Source of the DNA: Roseateles sp.
GTDB taxonomy: Bacteria > Pseudomonadota > Gammaproteobacteria > Burkholderiales > Burkholderiaceae_C
DNA length: 33,744 bases
Reading direction: 5' to 3'
NCBI RefSeq assembly: GCF_019237615.1
Contig: NZ_JAFAGT010000054.1
Coordinates: 1 to 33,744, forward strand
Part shown: positions 8,645 to 16,439 of the stretch, one piece after another
How the letters are laid out: the number at the start of each line of letters is the position of its first letter
How positions within the stretch are numbered: the first letter of the stretch is position 1
Made by a program: the position numbers and the translations under genes
The notes under the pieces: model-generated
The model's database searches: none
Told to the model about the DNA's origin: nothing
What the model saw: the letters and a program-made list of their open reading frames with translations, nothing else

Positions 8645-10123
8645 TCAGTTCCGCGTGATCTGGAGGGGCGCCTGGGCACTGGCCTCGGCATGGAAGCCGC
8701 CGCCCAGGGCTTGTGTGAGGGTCACTTCGGTCTGCAGGCGCTCCCTGGCCAGCTGCAGCTCGGCCTGATGGGCGCGCAGCACGGCCAGGTCCGCCTGCAC
8801 CGTGGTGGCGCGGTCGGCCAGGCCCTGGCGCCGGCGGGCCTCACTGCTGCGCTGCTGGGCCTCGGTCAGCGCTGCGGCCTCGTGCTGCGCGCCAGCCTGC
8901 TCCGCCAGGCCCTGCAGCGCGCTGGCGGCCTGGGCCACGTCGCGCACGGCGTCCAGCACGCGCTGGTCGTAGTCGGCGATCAGCTCGTCGCGTGCGCTGC
9001 GCGCGCCGCCGAGCTGGCCCTTCAGCGTGCCGGTGTTGAACAGCGGCAGCGCCAGCGAGGGGCCCAGCAAGAAGGTGCGGCTGGCGGTTTTCAGCAGGCC
9101 GGGCAGTGTCAGCGAGTCCAGGCCGATGGAGCCGGCAAGGTTGATGTCGGGATAGAAGGCCGCCTTGGCCGCGTCGACGCGGTTCATGGACGCCTCGACG
9201 CGCCAGCGCGCGGCCTGCAGGTCGGGCCGACGGGCCAGCAGCTCGTAGCCGAGGTGCGCCGGCAGCGTAGCCCGGCCGGCGGGCAGCGGCCGCGCCCGCA
9301 GCGCCGCCACTGCGTCCTCGCCCGGGCCCAGCAGCGCGCGCAGCGCCTCGCGCTGGCCGATGGCAGCGCTCCCGGCCTCGGCGATGCGCCCGCGCAGCTC
9401 GGCCAGCCGGGCGGCCTCGGTGCGCGGCTCATCGGCGGCGGCCAGGCCATGCGCGACGCGGCGGGCGCGGTCGTCCACCAGTTGCTGCTGCGCCGCGGCC
9501 TGCTCGCGCAAGTTGGCAGCCAGCGCCCACAGGCTTTGCAGCTCAAAGTAGCTGCGCGCCACCGAGCCGGCCAGGGCCTGGCGCACCTGGGCGGCCTCGG
9601 CGCGGCGCGCAAAAGCCTCGCCGGCGGCCGCGGCGACCTGGGCGCGTTGGCGGCCCCACAGATCGAAGTCGTAGCGGGCCTGCAGCCCGACGCTGAAGTC
9701 GTTGAACGTGCCGCCGCCTATGGGCGCAGGGAAGAGGCCGTTGGCCGAGTAGCGCTGGCGGTTGACGTCGGCCGTCGCGCCGGACTCGACCCCGGCGGCG
9801 GCGCGGCTGACAACCAGGGCCGACAGGGCCGCGTCGACGCGGGCGGCCGCGGCGGCCAGCGTCGGGCTGTCCTGCAGCGCGTGGTCGACGAGGGCGTCGA
9901 GCTGGGCGTCGCCGTAGCGCGTCCACCAGCGGTCGCCGGGCCAGGCCCGGTCACCGGCAAGGCGGATGTCGTCGGGCAGTTCGGCGCCGACGGCATCGGG
10001 CTGCGCCACGGCATGCGGCTCGGGCGGGACGCTGACGCAGCCGCCCAGCGTCGCGGCCGACAGCGAGGCCAGCAGCGCCGTCAGCGCGAAGGAATGCCGC
10101 AGGGGATGGGGGCGGGGCAGCAT
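8645..10123 (-). CDS. NodT/OprM-type outer membrane efflux lipoprotein
   Basis: This 492-residue outer membrane factor is the exit channel of the efflux system. It begins with a lipoprotein signal peptide whose lipobox, LGGC, ends in C29, the predicted lipid-attachment residue. The repeated TolC-type halves follow: WWTRYGDAQLDALVDHAL and later LLARRPDLQAARWRVEASMNRVDAAKAAFYPDINL, both family signatures. The frame stays open upstream to 11788, but that part lies under emrB. The ATG at 10123 follows GGAGTGAGC and gives the signal peptide, so it is the real start. The emrB stop is two bases upstream. Confidence 0.93.
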   Translation of the reverse strand: MLPRPHPLRHSFALTALLASLSAATLGGCVSVPPEPHAVAQPDAVGAELPDDIRLAGDRAWPGDRWWTRYGDAQLDALVDHALQDSPTLAAAAARVDAALSALVVSRAAAGVESGATADVNRQRYSANGLFPAPIGGGTFNDFSVGLQARYDFDLWGRQRAQVAAAAGEAFARRAEAAQVRQALAGSVARSYFELQSLWALAANLREQAAAQQQLVDDRARRVAHGLAAADEPRTEAARLAELRGRIAEAGSAAIGQREALRALLGPGEDAVAALRARPLPAGRATLPAHLGYELLARRPDLQAARWRVEASMNRVDAAKAAFYPDINLAGSIGLDSLTLPGLLKTASRTFLLGPSLALPLFNTGTLKGQLGGARSARDELIADYDQRVLDAVRDVAQAASALQGLAEQAGAQHEAAALTEAQQRSSEARRRQGLADRATTVQADLAVLRAHQAELQLARERLQTEVTLTQALGGGFHAEASAQAPLQITRN

Positions 10124-10125
10124 GC

Positions 10126-11688
10126 TCACTCCATGGCCGCGTGTTGGGCGGCCGGGTCGGGTTGGGCCCGGGACGGGCGGATCAGCAGCAGCAGCGGGAT
10201 GACGGCCAGCGTGACGAGGAACATCATCCAGAAGTCGTCGATGTAGGCCAGCATCGTGGCCTGGCGCGTGATCTCGGCGTTCAGCAGCGTCGCGCCGGCG
10301 ACGCCGCCCGAGCCGTAGACGGCCGTCACCGTCGGGTCCTGCAGCGTGGGGTTGGCGATGTTGATGTGCTCGGTGAGGGACGCATGCGCCACCTGCACGT
10401 TGCGCGTCAGGAAGGCCTGCACCAGCGCAATGCCCACGCTGCTGCCGATATTGCGCACCAGGCTGTAGATGGCCGTGCCGGCGGCGCGCATCTCGGGCGC
10501 CAGCGTCGTGAACGCGGCCGTGCTCAGCGGCACGAACACCAGGCCCAGGCCTATGCCCTGGATGATGCCGGGCCAGACGATGTCGCTGCGCGACAGCACC
10601 AGCGTGTACTGACTCATCTGCCACAGCGAGAAGGCGGTGAGCGAGAAGCCCACGGTCAGCAGCACACGCACGTCCACGCGGCCGACCAGCTTGCCGACGA
10701 CCAGCATGGACAGCATGGTGCCGAAGCCGCTGGGCGCCGTGACCAGGCCTGCGATGGTGGCCGGATAGCCCATCAGGCCCTGCAGCATGGACGGCGTCAG
10801 CGCCCGCGTCGCGAACAGCACCATGCCCACGATGGCGGCGAATAGCAGGCCGCTCACGTAGTTGGCGTTCTTCAGCAGCCGGTAGTCGAAGAAGGACTTG
10901 CCGGCCGGGCGCAGCGCCGTGTGCGCGACCAGGTAGGCCACGCTGATGGCCAGCAGCACGGCCTCGACCCAGGTCTCGGTCGACGCGAACCAGTCGTTCT
11001 GCTCGCCACGGTCCAGCAGCATCTGCAGCGCGCCTATGGCCAGCGACAGCGTCGCGAAGCCGAACACGTCGAAGCGCATGCTGCGCGCGGCCCGGGCGCC
11101 GGGAATGAACTTCCAGATGCCGTACAGCGCCAGGGCGCCTATGGGCACGTTGATGAAAAACACCCAGCGCCAGTCGTAGGCGTCGGTCAGCCAGCCGCCC
11201 AGCGTAGGCCCGAGGATGGGGCCGATCATGACGCCCATGCCCCAGACGGCCATGGCCTGGCCATGCTTCTCGCGCGGGTTGATGTCCAGCAGCACGGCCT
11301 GCGACAGCGGCACCAGCGCGGCGCCGAACACGCCCTGGAGGAAGCGCGCCAACACGATCTCGGTGAGCGAACCGGACAGGCCGCACAGCACCGATGCGAG
11401 CGTGAAGCCGCCCACCGAGACGAGGAAGATGTTCTTCTGGCCGAAGCGGTCGCACAGCCAGCCGGTCAGCGGCATCGTGATCGCCGAGGCGACGATGAAC
11501 GAGGTCAGCACCCAGGTGATCTGGTCCTGCGACGCCGACAGGTTGCCCTGCATGTGCGGCAGCGCGACGTTGGCGATGGTGCCGTCCAGCGCCTGGATGG
11601 TGGTCGCCAGCATGATCGACAAGGTGATCATGACGCGGTTGAGATCGGGCGCCGGCCGCGCGGCGCCCGGCATGGCGGCGGTGGTCAC
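10126..11688 (-). CDS. emrB: EmrB/QacA-type MFS drug efflux transporter (DHA2 family)
   Basis: This 520-residue inner membrane proton antiporter has about 14 hydrophobic helices. Diagnostic segments are LDGTIANVALPHMQGNL in TM1, LCDRFGQKNIFLVSVGGF (motif A), and GPILGPTLGGWLTDAYDWRWVFFINVPIG (motif C and the following loop), all characteristic of EmrB. The GTG at 11688 overlaps the marR stop as GTGA, giving translational coupling; an internal ATG at 11673 is the alternative start. It works with the adaptor and outer membrane factor downstream. The substrate is unknown, and hydrophobic drugs or uncouplers are usual for the family. Confidence 0.94.
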   Translation of the reverse strand: MTTAAMPGAARPAPDLNRVMITLSIMLATTIQALDGTIANVALPHMQGNLSASQDQITWVLTSFIVASAITMPLTGWLCDRFGQKNIFLVSVGGFTLASVLCGLSGSLTEIVLARFLQGVFGAALVPLSQAVLLDINPREKHGQAMAVWGMGVMIGPILGPTLGGWLTDAYDWRWVFFINVPIGALALYGIWKFIPGARAARSMRFDVFGFATLSLAIGALQMLLDRGEQNDWFASTETWVEAVLLAISVAYLVAHTALRPAGKSFFDYRLLKNANYVSGLLFAAIVGMVLFATRALTPSMLQGLMGYPATIAGLVTAPSGFGTMLSMLVVGKLVGRVDVRVLLTVGFSLTAFSLWQMSQYTLVLSRSDIVWPGIIQGIGLGLVFVPLSTAAFTTLAPEMRAAGTAIYSLVRNIGSSVGIALVQAFLTRNVQVAHASLTEHINIANPTLQDPTVTAVYGSGGVAGATLLNAEITRQATMLAYIDDFWMMFLVTLAVIPLLLLIRPSRAQPDPAAQHAAME

Positions 11689-12119
11689 AGGCTGGCCTCG
11701 ACCTTGGACTGCAACTCCTCCAGCAGCGCCGTGGCGGCCTGCAGGCGCTCGCGGTCGATGCCGGCCAGCAGTTCCTTGCGATAGCCATCGGCCGCCGTGC
11801 GCACCTTGGCGTAGAGCTGCTGGCCAGCCTCGGTCAGCACCACATGCTTGATGCGGCGGTCAGTCTCGGACGGCACGCGTCCGACCAGCCCCAGCTTGAC
11901 GAGCCGGTCCACCAGGCTGACGACCGACGGCCCTTCGACGCCCAGGCGGTTGGCAAGCTCGATCTGCGACAGCGGCTCGCGGGACTTGGCGATGTTGGCA
12001 ATGGCCATCCAGCCGGCCTGGCCCACGCCCTGGTCCTTCAACCTGCGATCGATGGCCTGGCGCCAGATGCGGGCGGTGTTATGCAGCGCCAACGAGAAGC
12101 GCTCTTCGGTGGAAGGCAT
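11685..12119 (-). CDS. MarR-family repressor of the efflux operon
   Basis: This 144-residue winged-helix regulator has the recognition region LSQIELANRLGVEGPSVVSLVDRLVKLGLVGR at about 50-82 and the wing segment SETDRRIKHVVLTEAG at about 84-99. It is the first gene of the efflux operon and its stop overlaps the emrB GTG. By analogy with other MarR-emrAB operons it probably represses its own promoter until a phenolic or drug ligand binds. A 13-base palindrome 25 bases before its ATG is the likely operator. The ligand cannot be deduced. Confidence 0.92.
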   Translation of the reverse strand: MPSTEERFSLALHNTARIWRQAIDRRLKDQGVGQAGWMAIANIAKSREPLSQIELANRLGVEGPSVVSLVDRLVKLGLVGRVPSETDRRIKHVVLTEAGQQLYAKVRTAADGYRKELLAGIDRERLQAATALLEELQSKVEASL

Positions 12120-12143
12120 GGTTTGTCGCCTACTTGTTTCTCA

Positions 12144-12156
12144 GCTAATCATTAGC
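12144..12156. promoter_or_regulatory. Candidate MarR operator
   Basis: GCTAATCATTAGC is a perfect odd-length palindrome with six-base arms around a central C, 25 bases upstream of the marR ATG. It lies in an unusually AT-rich patch for this window, at 12131-12173. MarR proteins commonly bind such dyads over their own promoters. Binding by this MarR protein is inferred from position. Confidence 0.55.
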
Positions 12157-12192
12157 CTTCTATTTAATTCTAGGATGAGCGACGCCGGAAAG

Positions 12193-12217
12193 CAAAAGAC
12201 CCCGCCGGAGCGGGGCC
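12193..12217 (-). terminator. Intrinsic terminator of the desulfurase fusion gene
   Basis: Read on the minus strand, a stem GGCCCCGC / GCGGGGTC with loop TCCG is followed at once by TTTTGCTTT. This GC stem and T-rich tail lies about 25 bases beyond the fusion gene stop, so it should end that transcript before the marR promoter. Confidence 0.75.
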
Positions 12218-12238
12218 TTGGGCCGGCGAGGCGGGCGC

Positions 12239-14494
12239 TCAGATCGCGCAGGCGGCATCCGCGCCCGCCGGCGGCCTCGGCCACAGCGCCAGGCCGCCGC
12301 CCAGGCTCCAGGCCTGCCCATGGCCCAGGCGGCGCAGCGCCTGGGCCGCCTGGGCGCTGCGGTTGCCGCTGCGGCAGAAGAACACCACCGGCGTGCCGGC
12401 CGGCAGCGCCAGCCAGCGGCCCAGCGCATCGGGCAGGCCGGACAGCGCCACGGCCTCGCGCCGCACTGCGCCGCCCAACTCGGGTGCCTGGCCCAGGCGC
12501 TGCTCGTAGGGCTCGCGCACGTCGACGAGCAGCAGGTCCGGATGCCCGCCCAGCAGGTTGCGCAGGCCTTCCGGGCTGAGTTCGCTGGCCACCAGCGGGC
12601 AGCCGCTGTCGATGCGCGCGCCGCAGGCGACGGTCTGGTACTCGGTCAGCGCCAGGCCCTGCTCCAGCCGCGCCTTGGCGGCAGCGAAGCCGGCGTCGTC
12701 CAGGCGGCCCGCCAGCACGTCGGCCAGCAGCGGCTGGGCCGCGCATTCGACGGCCAGCGTGGTGGCGAAGCGGTCGTCGTAGTCGTGACCGGGCAGCAGC
12801 AGGAGCTGCGGGCCGACGGCCTGCGCCAGCCGGCGCAGCGACGCGCCATAGGCCCGCGGCGCGCTCTGCGCGAAGTCACTGCGCCCAAGCGCACCGGGCA
12901 TCACCGTGTCGCCGACGAAGGCCAGGCGCGGGCCGCCGCCCGGCTTGCCTTCGTCTTGCAGCAGATAGGCCGTCGAGTCCTGCGTATGGCCAGGCAAGGC
13001 CAGGCGCGTCAGCCGCAAGGCGCCCAGCTCGACGGCATCGGCGCCGTGCGGCCAGCCGAGCGCGTCCACGTCGCCACGGGCCTTCTCGACCGCCGCCACC
13101 AGCGCCGGTGCCGACGAGGCATGGTCGCCATGGCTGTGCGTGTCCAGCACGGCGGCGAGTTCGTAGTCCTGGCAGCGCAGCCACTGGGCCAGTCGCCCGG
13201 TCAGCTCGGGCAGCGGGTCGATGACGACGGCGCGGCGGCTTGCGGCATCGGCCAGCAGGTAGCAGCAGGCGCCATCCACGATGAAACGCGTCAGGCCATC
13301 GGCCGGCAGGGCCTGGCCGGGGGCGCTTGGATCGAGGCAGCTCTCGCGCAGCGATTCGCCGCAGACGCGGATGCGCGCACAGGCCTCGTCGATGAAGGCA
13401 CGGTCCGCCACCGGGCCGAAGGACAGGCGCACGGCCGAAGCCGTCTGCCAGCCAGGCAGGCCCATGGCCTCCAGAACGTAGCTGGGCTGGGCCTTGGATG
13501 CGCTGCAGGCCGAGCCGCCGCTGACACGCAGCTCAGCCGCGTCGAACAGGTCCAGCAGCAGCTTGGAGCTCAGGCCCGGCACGGCGAAGTTCAGCGTGGT
13601 CGGCAGGCAGGCCTCGGGCGGCGCGTTGAAGACCATGCCAGGGAAGGCCTTCTGCAGCGCGGCCGCCAACTGGCCACGGTAGGCGACGAGGGTGGCGTGG
13701 TCGCGGAAACTGCCGCCCTCCTCCAGCGCGGCCAGCACGGCGCCCAGCGCGGCAATGCCGGACATGTTCTCCGTACCCGCGCGCAGCGCGCCCTCCTGGC
13801 CGCCGCCGGCCAGCAGCGCCGTGAATGGCGCGCCGTCGCGCACGTACAGCAGGCCTATGCCCTTGGGCGCATAGAGCTTGTGGCCGGAGAAAGGCGCGTA
13901 GTCGATGCGTCGCTCGGCCAGCCGCAGCGGCAGCTTGCCCAGCGCCTGCACGCCGTCCACCATCCACAGCGCGGTACTGCCGGCCAGTGCTGCCGCGATG
14001 CCGTCCAGGTCGCTGATGACGCCGGTCTCGTTGTTGGCCGCCATCGTGCAGACCAGGCCCGCGCGCGGCGCATGCTCGCGCAGCCAGGCCAGGTCATGGC
14101 GGCCGTCGCGGCCGACGGGAATGGCCAGCACCTGCAGGTTCAGCCCCAGCAGCGCGTTCCAGTGCCGGATCGCCTCCGGCACGGCCTTGTGCTCGGTCGC
14201 GCCGTACAGCAGCAGCTCTGGCCGCTCGGCATGGTCGCGCAGCGCGCTCAGGGCCGACAGCACCGCCGTCTGTATACCCTCGGTCGCGCCGCTGAGGAAC
14301 AGCAGCCGGCCGCCATCCGCGCCCAGCACGCGGCGCGCGCGGGCGCGCACGCCGTCCATCAGCGCCCTCGCCTTCAGGCCGGTGCTGTGGATGCTGCTGG
14401 GGTTGCCGAAGTCTTCGGCCATCGCGGCCAGAGCAGCCTCGCGGGCCTGCGGTAGCACCGGCGTGGTGGCATTGGCGTCGAGATAGATTTCCAT
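12239..14494 (-). CDS. Three-domain fusion: cysteine desulfurase, ETHE1-like persulfide dioxygenase, rhodanese
   Basis: This 751-residue protein joins three sulfur enzymes. Residues 1-385 are a NifS/IscS-type PLP cysteine desulfurase, with YLDANATTPV at the start, the PLP lysine K206 in FSGHKLYAPKG, and catalytic C330 in SGGSACSASKAQPSY. Residues about 400-630 are a metallo-beta-lactamase fold of the ETHE1/persulfide dioxygenase type: THSHGDH (H453, H455, D457, H458), PGHT (H503), GDT (D529), GRSDF, and LPGHDYDD (H570). H453, H503 and D529 match the iron ligands of ETHE1. Residues about 635-745 are a rhodanese with active loop CRSGNRS (C707). The predicted path is cysteine to enzyme persulfide, then low-molecular-weight persulfide, then sulfite and thiosulfate. 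The start is the ATG at 14494, matching family N-termini; no good ribosome site is visible. An ATG at 14533 would add 13 residues. A DecR-like regulator is divergent. Confidence 0.9.
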   Translation of the reverse strand: MEIYLDANATTPVLPQAREAALAAMAEDFGNPSSIHSTGLKARALMDGVRARARRVLGADGGRLLFLSGATEGIQTAVLSALSALRDHAERPELLLYGATEHKAVPEAIRHWNALLGLNLQVLAIPVGRDGRHDLAWLREHAPRAGLVCTMAANNETGVISDLDGIAAALAGSTALWMVDGVQALGKLPLRLAERRIDYAPFSGHKLYAPKGIGLLYVRDGAPFTALLAGGGQEGALRAGTENMSGIAALGAVLAALEEGGSFRDHATLVAYRGQLAAALQKAFPGMVFNAPPEACLPTTLNFAVPGLSSKLLLDLFDAAELRVSGGSACSASKAQPSYVLEAMGLPGWQTASAVRLSFGPVADRAFIDEACARIRVCGESLRESCLDPSAPGQALPADGLTRFIVDGACCYLLADAASRRAVVIDPLPELTGRLAQWLRCQDYELAAVLDTHSHGDHASSAPALVAAVEKARGDVDALGWPHGADAVELGALRLTRLALPGHTQDSTAYLLQDEGKPGGGPRLAFVGDTVMPGALGRSDFAQSAPRAYGASLRRLAQAVGPQLLLLPGHDYDDRFATTLAVECAAQPLLADVLAGRLDDAGFAAAKARLEQGLALTEYQTVACGARIDSGCPLVASELSPEGLRNLLGGHPDLLLVDVREPYEQRLGQAPELGGAVRREAVALSGLPDALGRWLALPAGTPVVFFCRSGNRSAQAAQALRRLGHGQAWSLGGGLALWPRPPAGADAACAI

Positions 14495-14614
14495 GGTGCG
14501 AGGAGCGGCGGCGGGGAAAGCGGTGTGGTGCATTCTGGCAAGTCGCGCACGAAAACCGATTGCGAAATCCGGCTCGCGTCGCCACAACGTGAGCAACAGA
14601 TGCCTCACATAATT

Positions 14615-14634
14615 GAATCCATGAAATTGGATTC
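14615..14634. promoter_or_regulatory. Inverted repeat at the regulator start, possible operator
   Basis: GAATCC at 14615-14620 and GGATTC at 14629-14634 are exact inverted repeats eight bases apart, spanning the ATG of the Lrp/DecR-like gene. The position suits autoregulation, and the divergent desulfurase promoter lies nearby. A second weaker dyad, GATT-GCGA-AATC, lies at 14558-14569. Function is inferred. Confidence 0.35.
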
Positions 14635-15088
14635 CATAGACATACGGATTCTAGAAATCCTGCAGCAGGACGCAGAACTGCAGGTCGCCGAGGTCGCGCA
14701 GCGCGTGGGCCTGTCCACGACGCCCTGTTGGCGGCGTATCCAGCGGCTGAAGGAGACCGGCGTCATCACGCGCCAGGTGGCGCTGCTGGACGCGCAGAAG
14801 GTCAACGTCGGCGTCACCGTATTCGTCTCCGTGCGCACGAGCACGCACAGCCAGGAGTGGTTCGACACCTTCAAGGCCACGGTGCAGGCCATTCCCGAGG
14901 TCGTCGAGTTCTACCGCATGAGCGGTGATGTGGACTACCTTCTGCGCGTGGTGGTGCCCGACATTGCTGCGTACGATCGTGTCTACAAGCGCCTCATCGC
15001 CGGCACGCAACTGCACGACGTCAGCTCCAGCTTCGCCATGGAAGAACTCAAGCTGACGACCGCGCTGCCACTGAGCTACGTGGCCTGA
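14621..15088 (+). CDS. Lrp/AsnC regulator resembling the cysteine sensor DecR/CyuR
   Basis: This 155-residue regulator has an N-terminal winged HTH (about 1-60) and a C-terminal RAM ligand-binding domain. It resembles E. coli DecR (YbaO/CyuR) along its length: STTPCWRRIQRLKETGVI, QVALLDAQKVNVGVTVFV, HSQEWFDTF, YRMSGDVDYLLRV, YKRLI, and SSFAMEELKLTTALPL all have close counterparts as I remember that protein. DecR activates cysteine detoxification genes in response to cysteine. That fits the divergent cysteine desulfurase fusion, which I take to be its target. The ATG at 14621 gives the family length; an ATG at 14600 would add seven residues. Neither has a strong ribosome site. Confidence 0.88.
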   Translation: MKLDSIDIRILEILQQDAELQVAEVAQRVGLSTTPCWRRIQRLKETGVITRQVALLDAQKVNVGVTVFVSVRTSTHSQEWFDTFKATVQAIPEVVEFYRMSGDVDYLLRVVVPDIAAYDRVYKRLIAGTQLHDVSSSFAMEELKLTTALPLSYVA

Positions 15089-15225
15089 GGCCGCCCCTGC
15101 GGTCAGCCCTCGGAAACCGCAACTCGTCCGGCTCCGGCGTCAATCCGTCGCGCGGGGCTCGCAGGGTCGGCCGCGCGCGGCGACATTCCCGTCACCGCCA
15201 CGCTCCCTGACGACCGGAACCCATC

Positions 15226-15438
15226 ATGAACGCCGCCGCACAGACCTTCGCCATCGCCCTGGCCTCCGTGGTCGCGGCCGCCGCCATCGGTATCGGCCTG
15301 GCCGACAGCATGGCCGCGCCCACGGCGCAGGTGATGCAGGTGACGGTGGTCCGGCTGCCGCGCGTAGTCATCGAGCAACCACGGGCCGCGTCGCCCGCCG
15401 TGACGCTGGCGCAGGCCCGGCCTGCAAGGACGCTCTGA
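15226..15438 (+). CDS. Small hypothetical exported or membrane-anchored protein
   Basis: This 70-residue frame has a hydrophobic N-terminal segment (about 6-27, Ala/Val/Ile rich) that could be a signal peptide or a single transmembrane helix. A short tail containing VVRLPRVVIEQ follows. I do not recognise a family, though small proteins with a hydrophobic start and an LPRVV-like segment occur in related Burkholderiales. The ATG at 15226 lacks a clear Shine-Dalgarno. It lies alone between the DecR-like gene and the vapB remnant. It could be spurious. Confidence 0.45.
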   Translation: MNAAAQTFAIALASVVAAAAIGIGLADSMAAPTAQVMQVTVVRLPRVVIEQPRAASPAVTLAQARPARTL

Positions 15439-15677
15439 CCCCAGCCGCACCTGCCCAAGTCCATTCAGGAGCACCCAGGCTACACGCCTCGCGCACCGCG
15501 CCTGCCGGCAGCGGCTCACCGCTTACGAGTATTCTCCAGCGCGCAGGATTGCCCGGCCCGCACGCCGCCAGATACGCCAATCAGGCTGACCTCGCTGCAC
15601 GCACCCGAAGCCGTTCAAGCGGACGTTCACCGCCTGCCGCCAGCATGCTTACTCACCAATCGGCGGGCACGCCCGAG

Positions 15678-15696
15678 GCATATGCTTCTGCCATAT
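15678..15696. promoter_or_regulatory. ATAT-containing repeats before vapB, possible operator
   Basis: A GCATATGC palindrome at 15678-15685 is followed at 15691-15696 by CCATAT, 20-38 bases before the vapB start. VapB antitoxins often bind short AT-core repeats at their own promoters. This is only a positional guess. Confidence 0.25.
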
Positions 15697-15715
15697 CCAA
15701 CACCCATACCCCCCC

Positions 15716-15949
15716 GTGAGCATCACTTCCGTCTTCACCAGCAACCGCTCCCAGGCCGTGTGCCTGCCGGCAGATGTGCGCCTGCAAGAAGGCGTGAAGA
15801 ACGTGCAGGTTCGCGCCCGCGGCGCGGACCGAATCATTTCGCCCGTAGGTCACACCTGGGATGAGTTCTTCCCGAGTGGGCCGCAGGCAACGGGCGACTT
15901 CATGGTGAGCCGCGCCGCGCAGCAGCTAGCCGAGCGCAAATCCCTCTGA
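15716..15949 (+). CDS. vapB: VapB-type antitoxin
   Basis: This 77-residue protein matches the AbrB/SpoVT-fold VapB antitoxins. The N-terminal half has the signature FTSNRSQAVCLPADVRLQEG, compared with the usual FxNGRSQAVRLPKEF pattern, followed by VQVRARGADRIISPVG and a WDEFF segment that corresponds to the toxin-binding region. The start is a GTG at 15716 with no visible Shine-Dalgarno. It sits directly before a broken vapC, so the pair was a type II toxin-antitoxin system. With the toxin disabled, the antitoxin may be a relic. Confidence 0.8.
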   Translation: MSITSVFTSNRSQAVCLPADVRLQEGVKNVQVRARGADRIISPVGHTWDEFFPSGPQATGDFMVSRAAQQLAERKSL

Positions 15950-15962
15950 CGCCGTCCACGCG

Positions 15963-16406
15963 ACGCTGAAGCAGCTTCTCGACACCAGCATCGTCATCTA
16001 CGCCATCAAGCGGCGACCGTTGGAGCTGGGCGTGTTCAACGATAACGCCGGCCGCATGGCCATCTCGCCCATCACCCTGAGCGAACTCTTTCACGTCGCC
16101 GAGAAGAGCGCAAAGGTGGCGCACAACCTGGCTGTTGCGCAGGAGTTCGCCCGTCTGCTCGAGGTGCTACCCTACTCAGTCAAAGTGTGTCGGCACTACG
16201 GCGCCATCCGAGCGGCTCTCTAGCAAGCGGGGCGCCCCATCGGCGTCAATGACGTGCACATCGCCGCCCACGCCTGCAGCGAGCGGCTGACACTGGTCAC
16301 CAACAGCCTCGCTGAATTCGAACGCGTGCCCGGCCTGCCGACGGAGAACTGGGCTGGCTCTGCTGGCTGGCGGGATGAACAAGCTGGCGCACGGCGATTC
16401 GACTGA
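15963..16406 (+). pseudogene. vapC: vapC toxin, broken by a lost start and an in-frame stop
   Basis: Translating from 15963 gives a PIN-domain VapC: LKQLLDTSIVIYAIKRRP with the first catalytic Asp, AISPITLSELFHVAEKSAKVA with the Glu, then a TAG at 16221-16223 after IRAAL. The same frame continues QAGRPIGVNDVHIAAHACSE, which carries the third acidic residue, then LVTNSLAEFERVPGL, to a TGA at 16404. The stop interrupts a block that is continuous in homologues (IRAALExxGxPIG), so it looks like a single-base nonsense change. The expected initiator ATG before CTGAAG reads ACG here. The nearest in-frame alternatives, a CTG at 15966 or a TTG at 16020, are poor or would drop the first catalytic Asp. 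Both lesions suggest an inactive toxin. Confidence 0.8.
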
Positions 16407-16439
16407 CTAAGCTCCATCCGCATACCCTTAACTTCACCC

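Noticed and set aside
8690-10246. Long plus-strand open frame of 518 codons opposite the outer membrane factor
   Set aside because: It is a high-GC shadow of the real minus-strand gene, rich in Gln, Arg, Gly and His, with no family motif.
10124-11788. Upstream extension of the outer membrane factor frame to about 1047 residues
   Set aside because: It lies under emrB and lacks protein-like composition; the lipoprotein signal peptide begins at 10123.
12218-14455. Plus-strand open frame of 745 codons opposite the sulfur fusion gene
   Set aside because: It is the reverse-strand shadow of a strongly coding frame with three intact enzyme domains.
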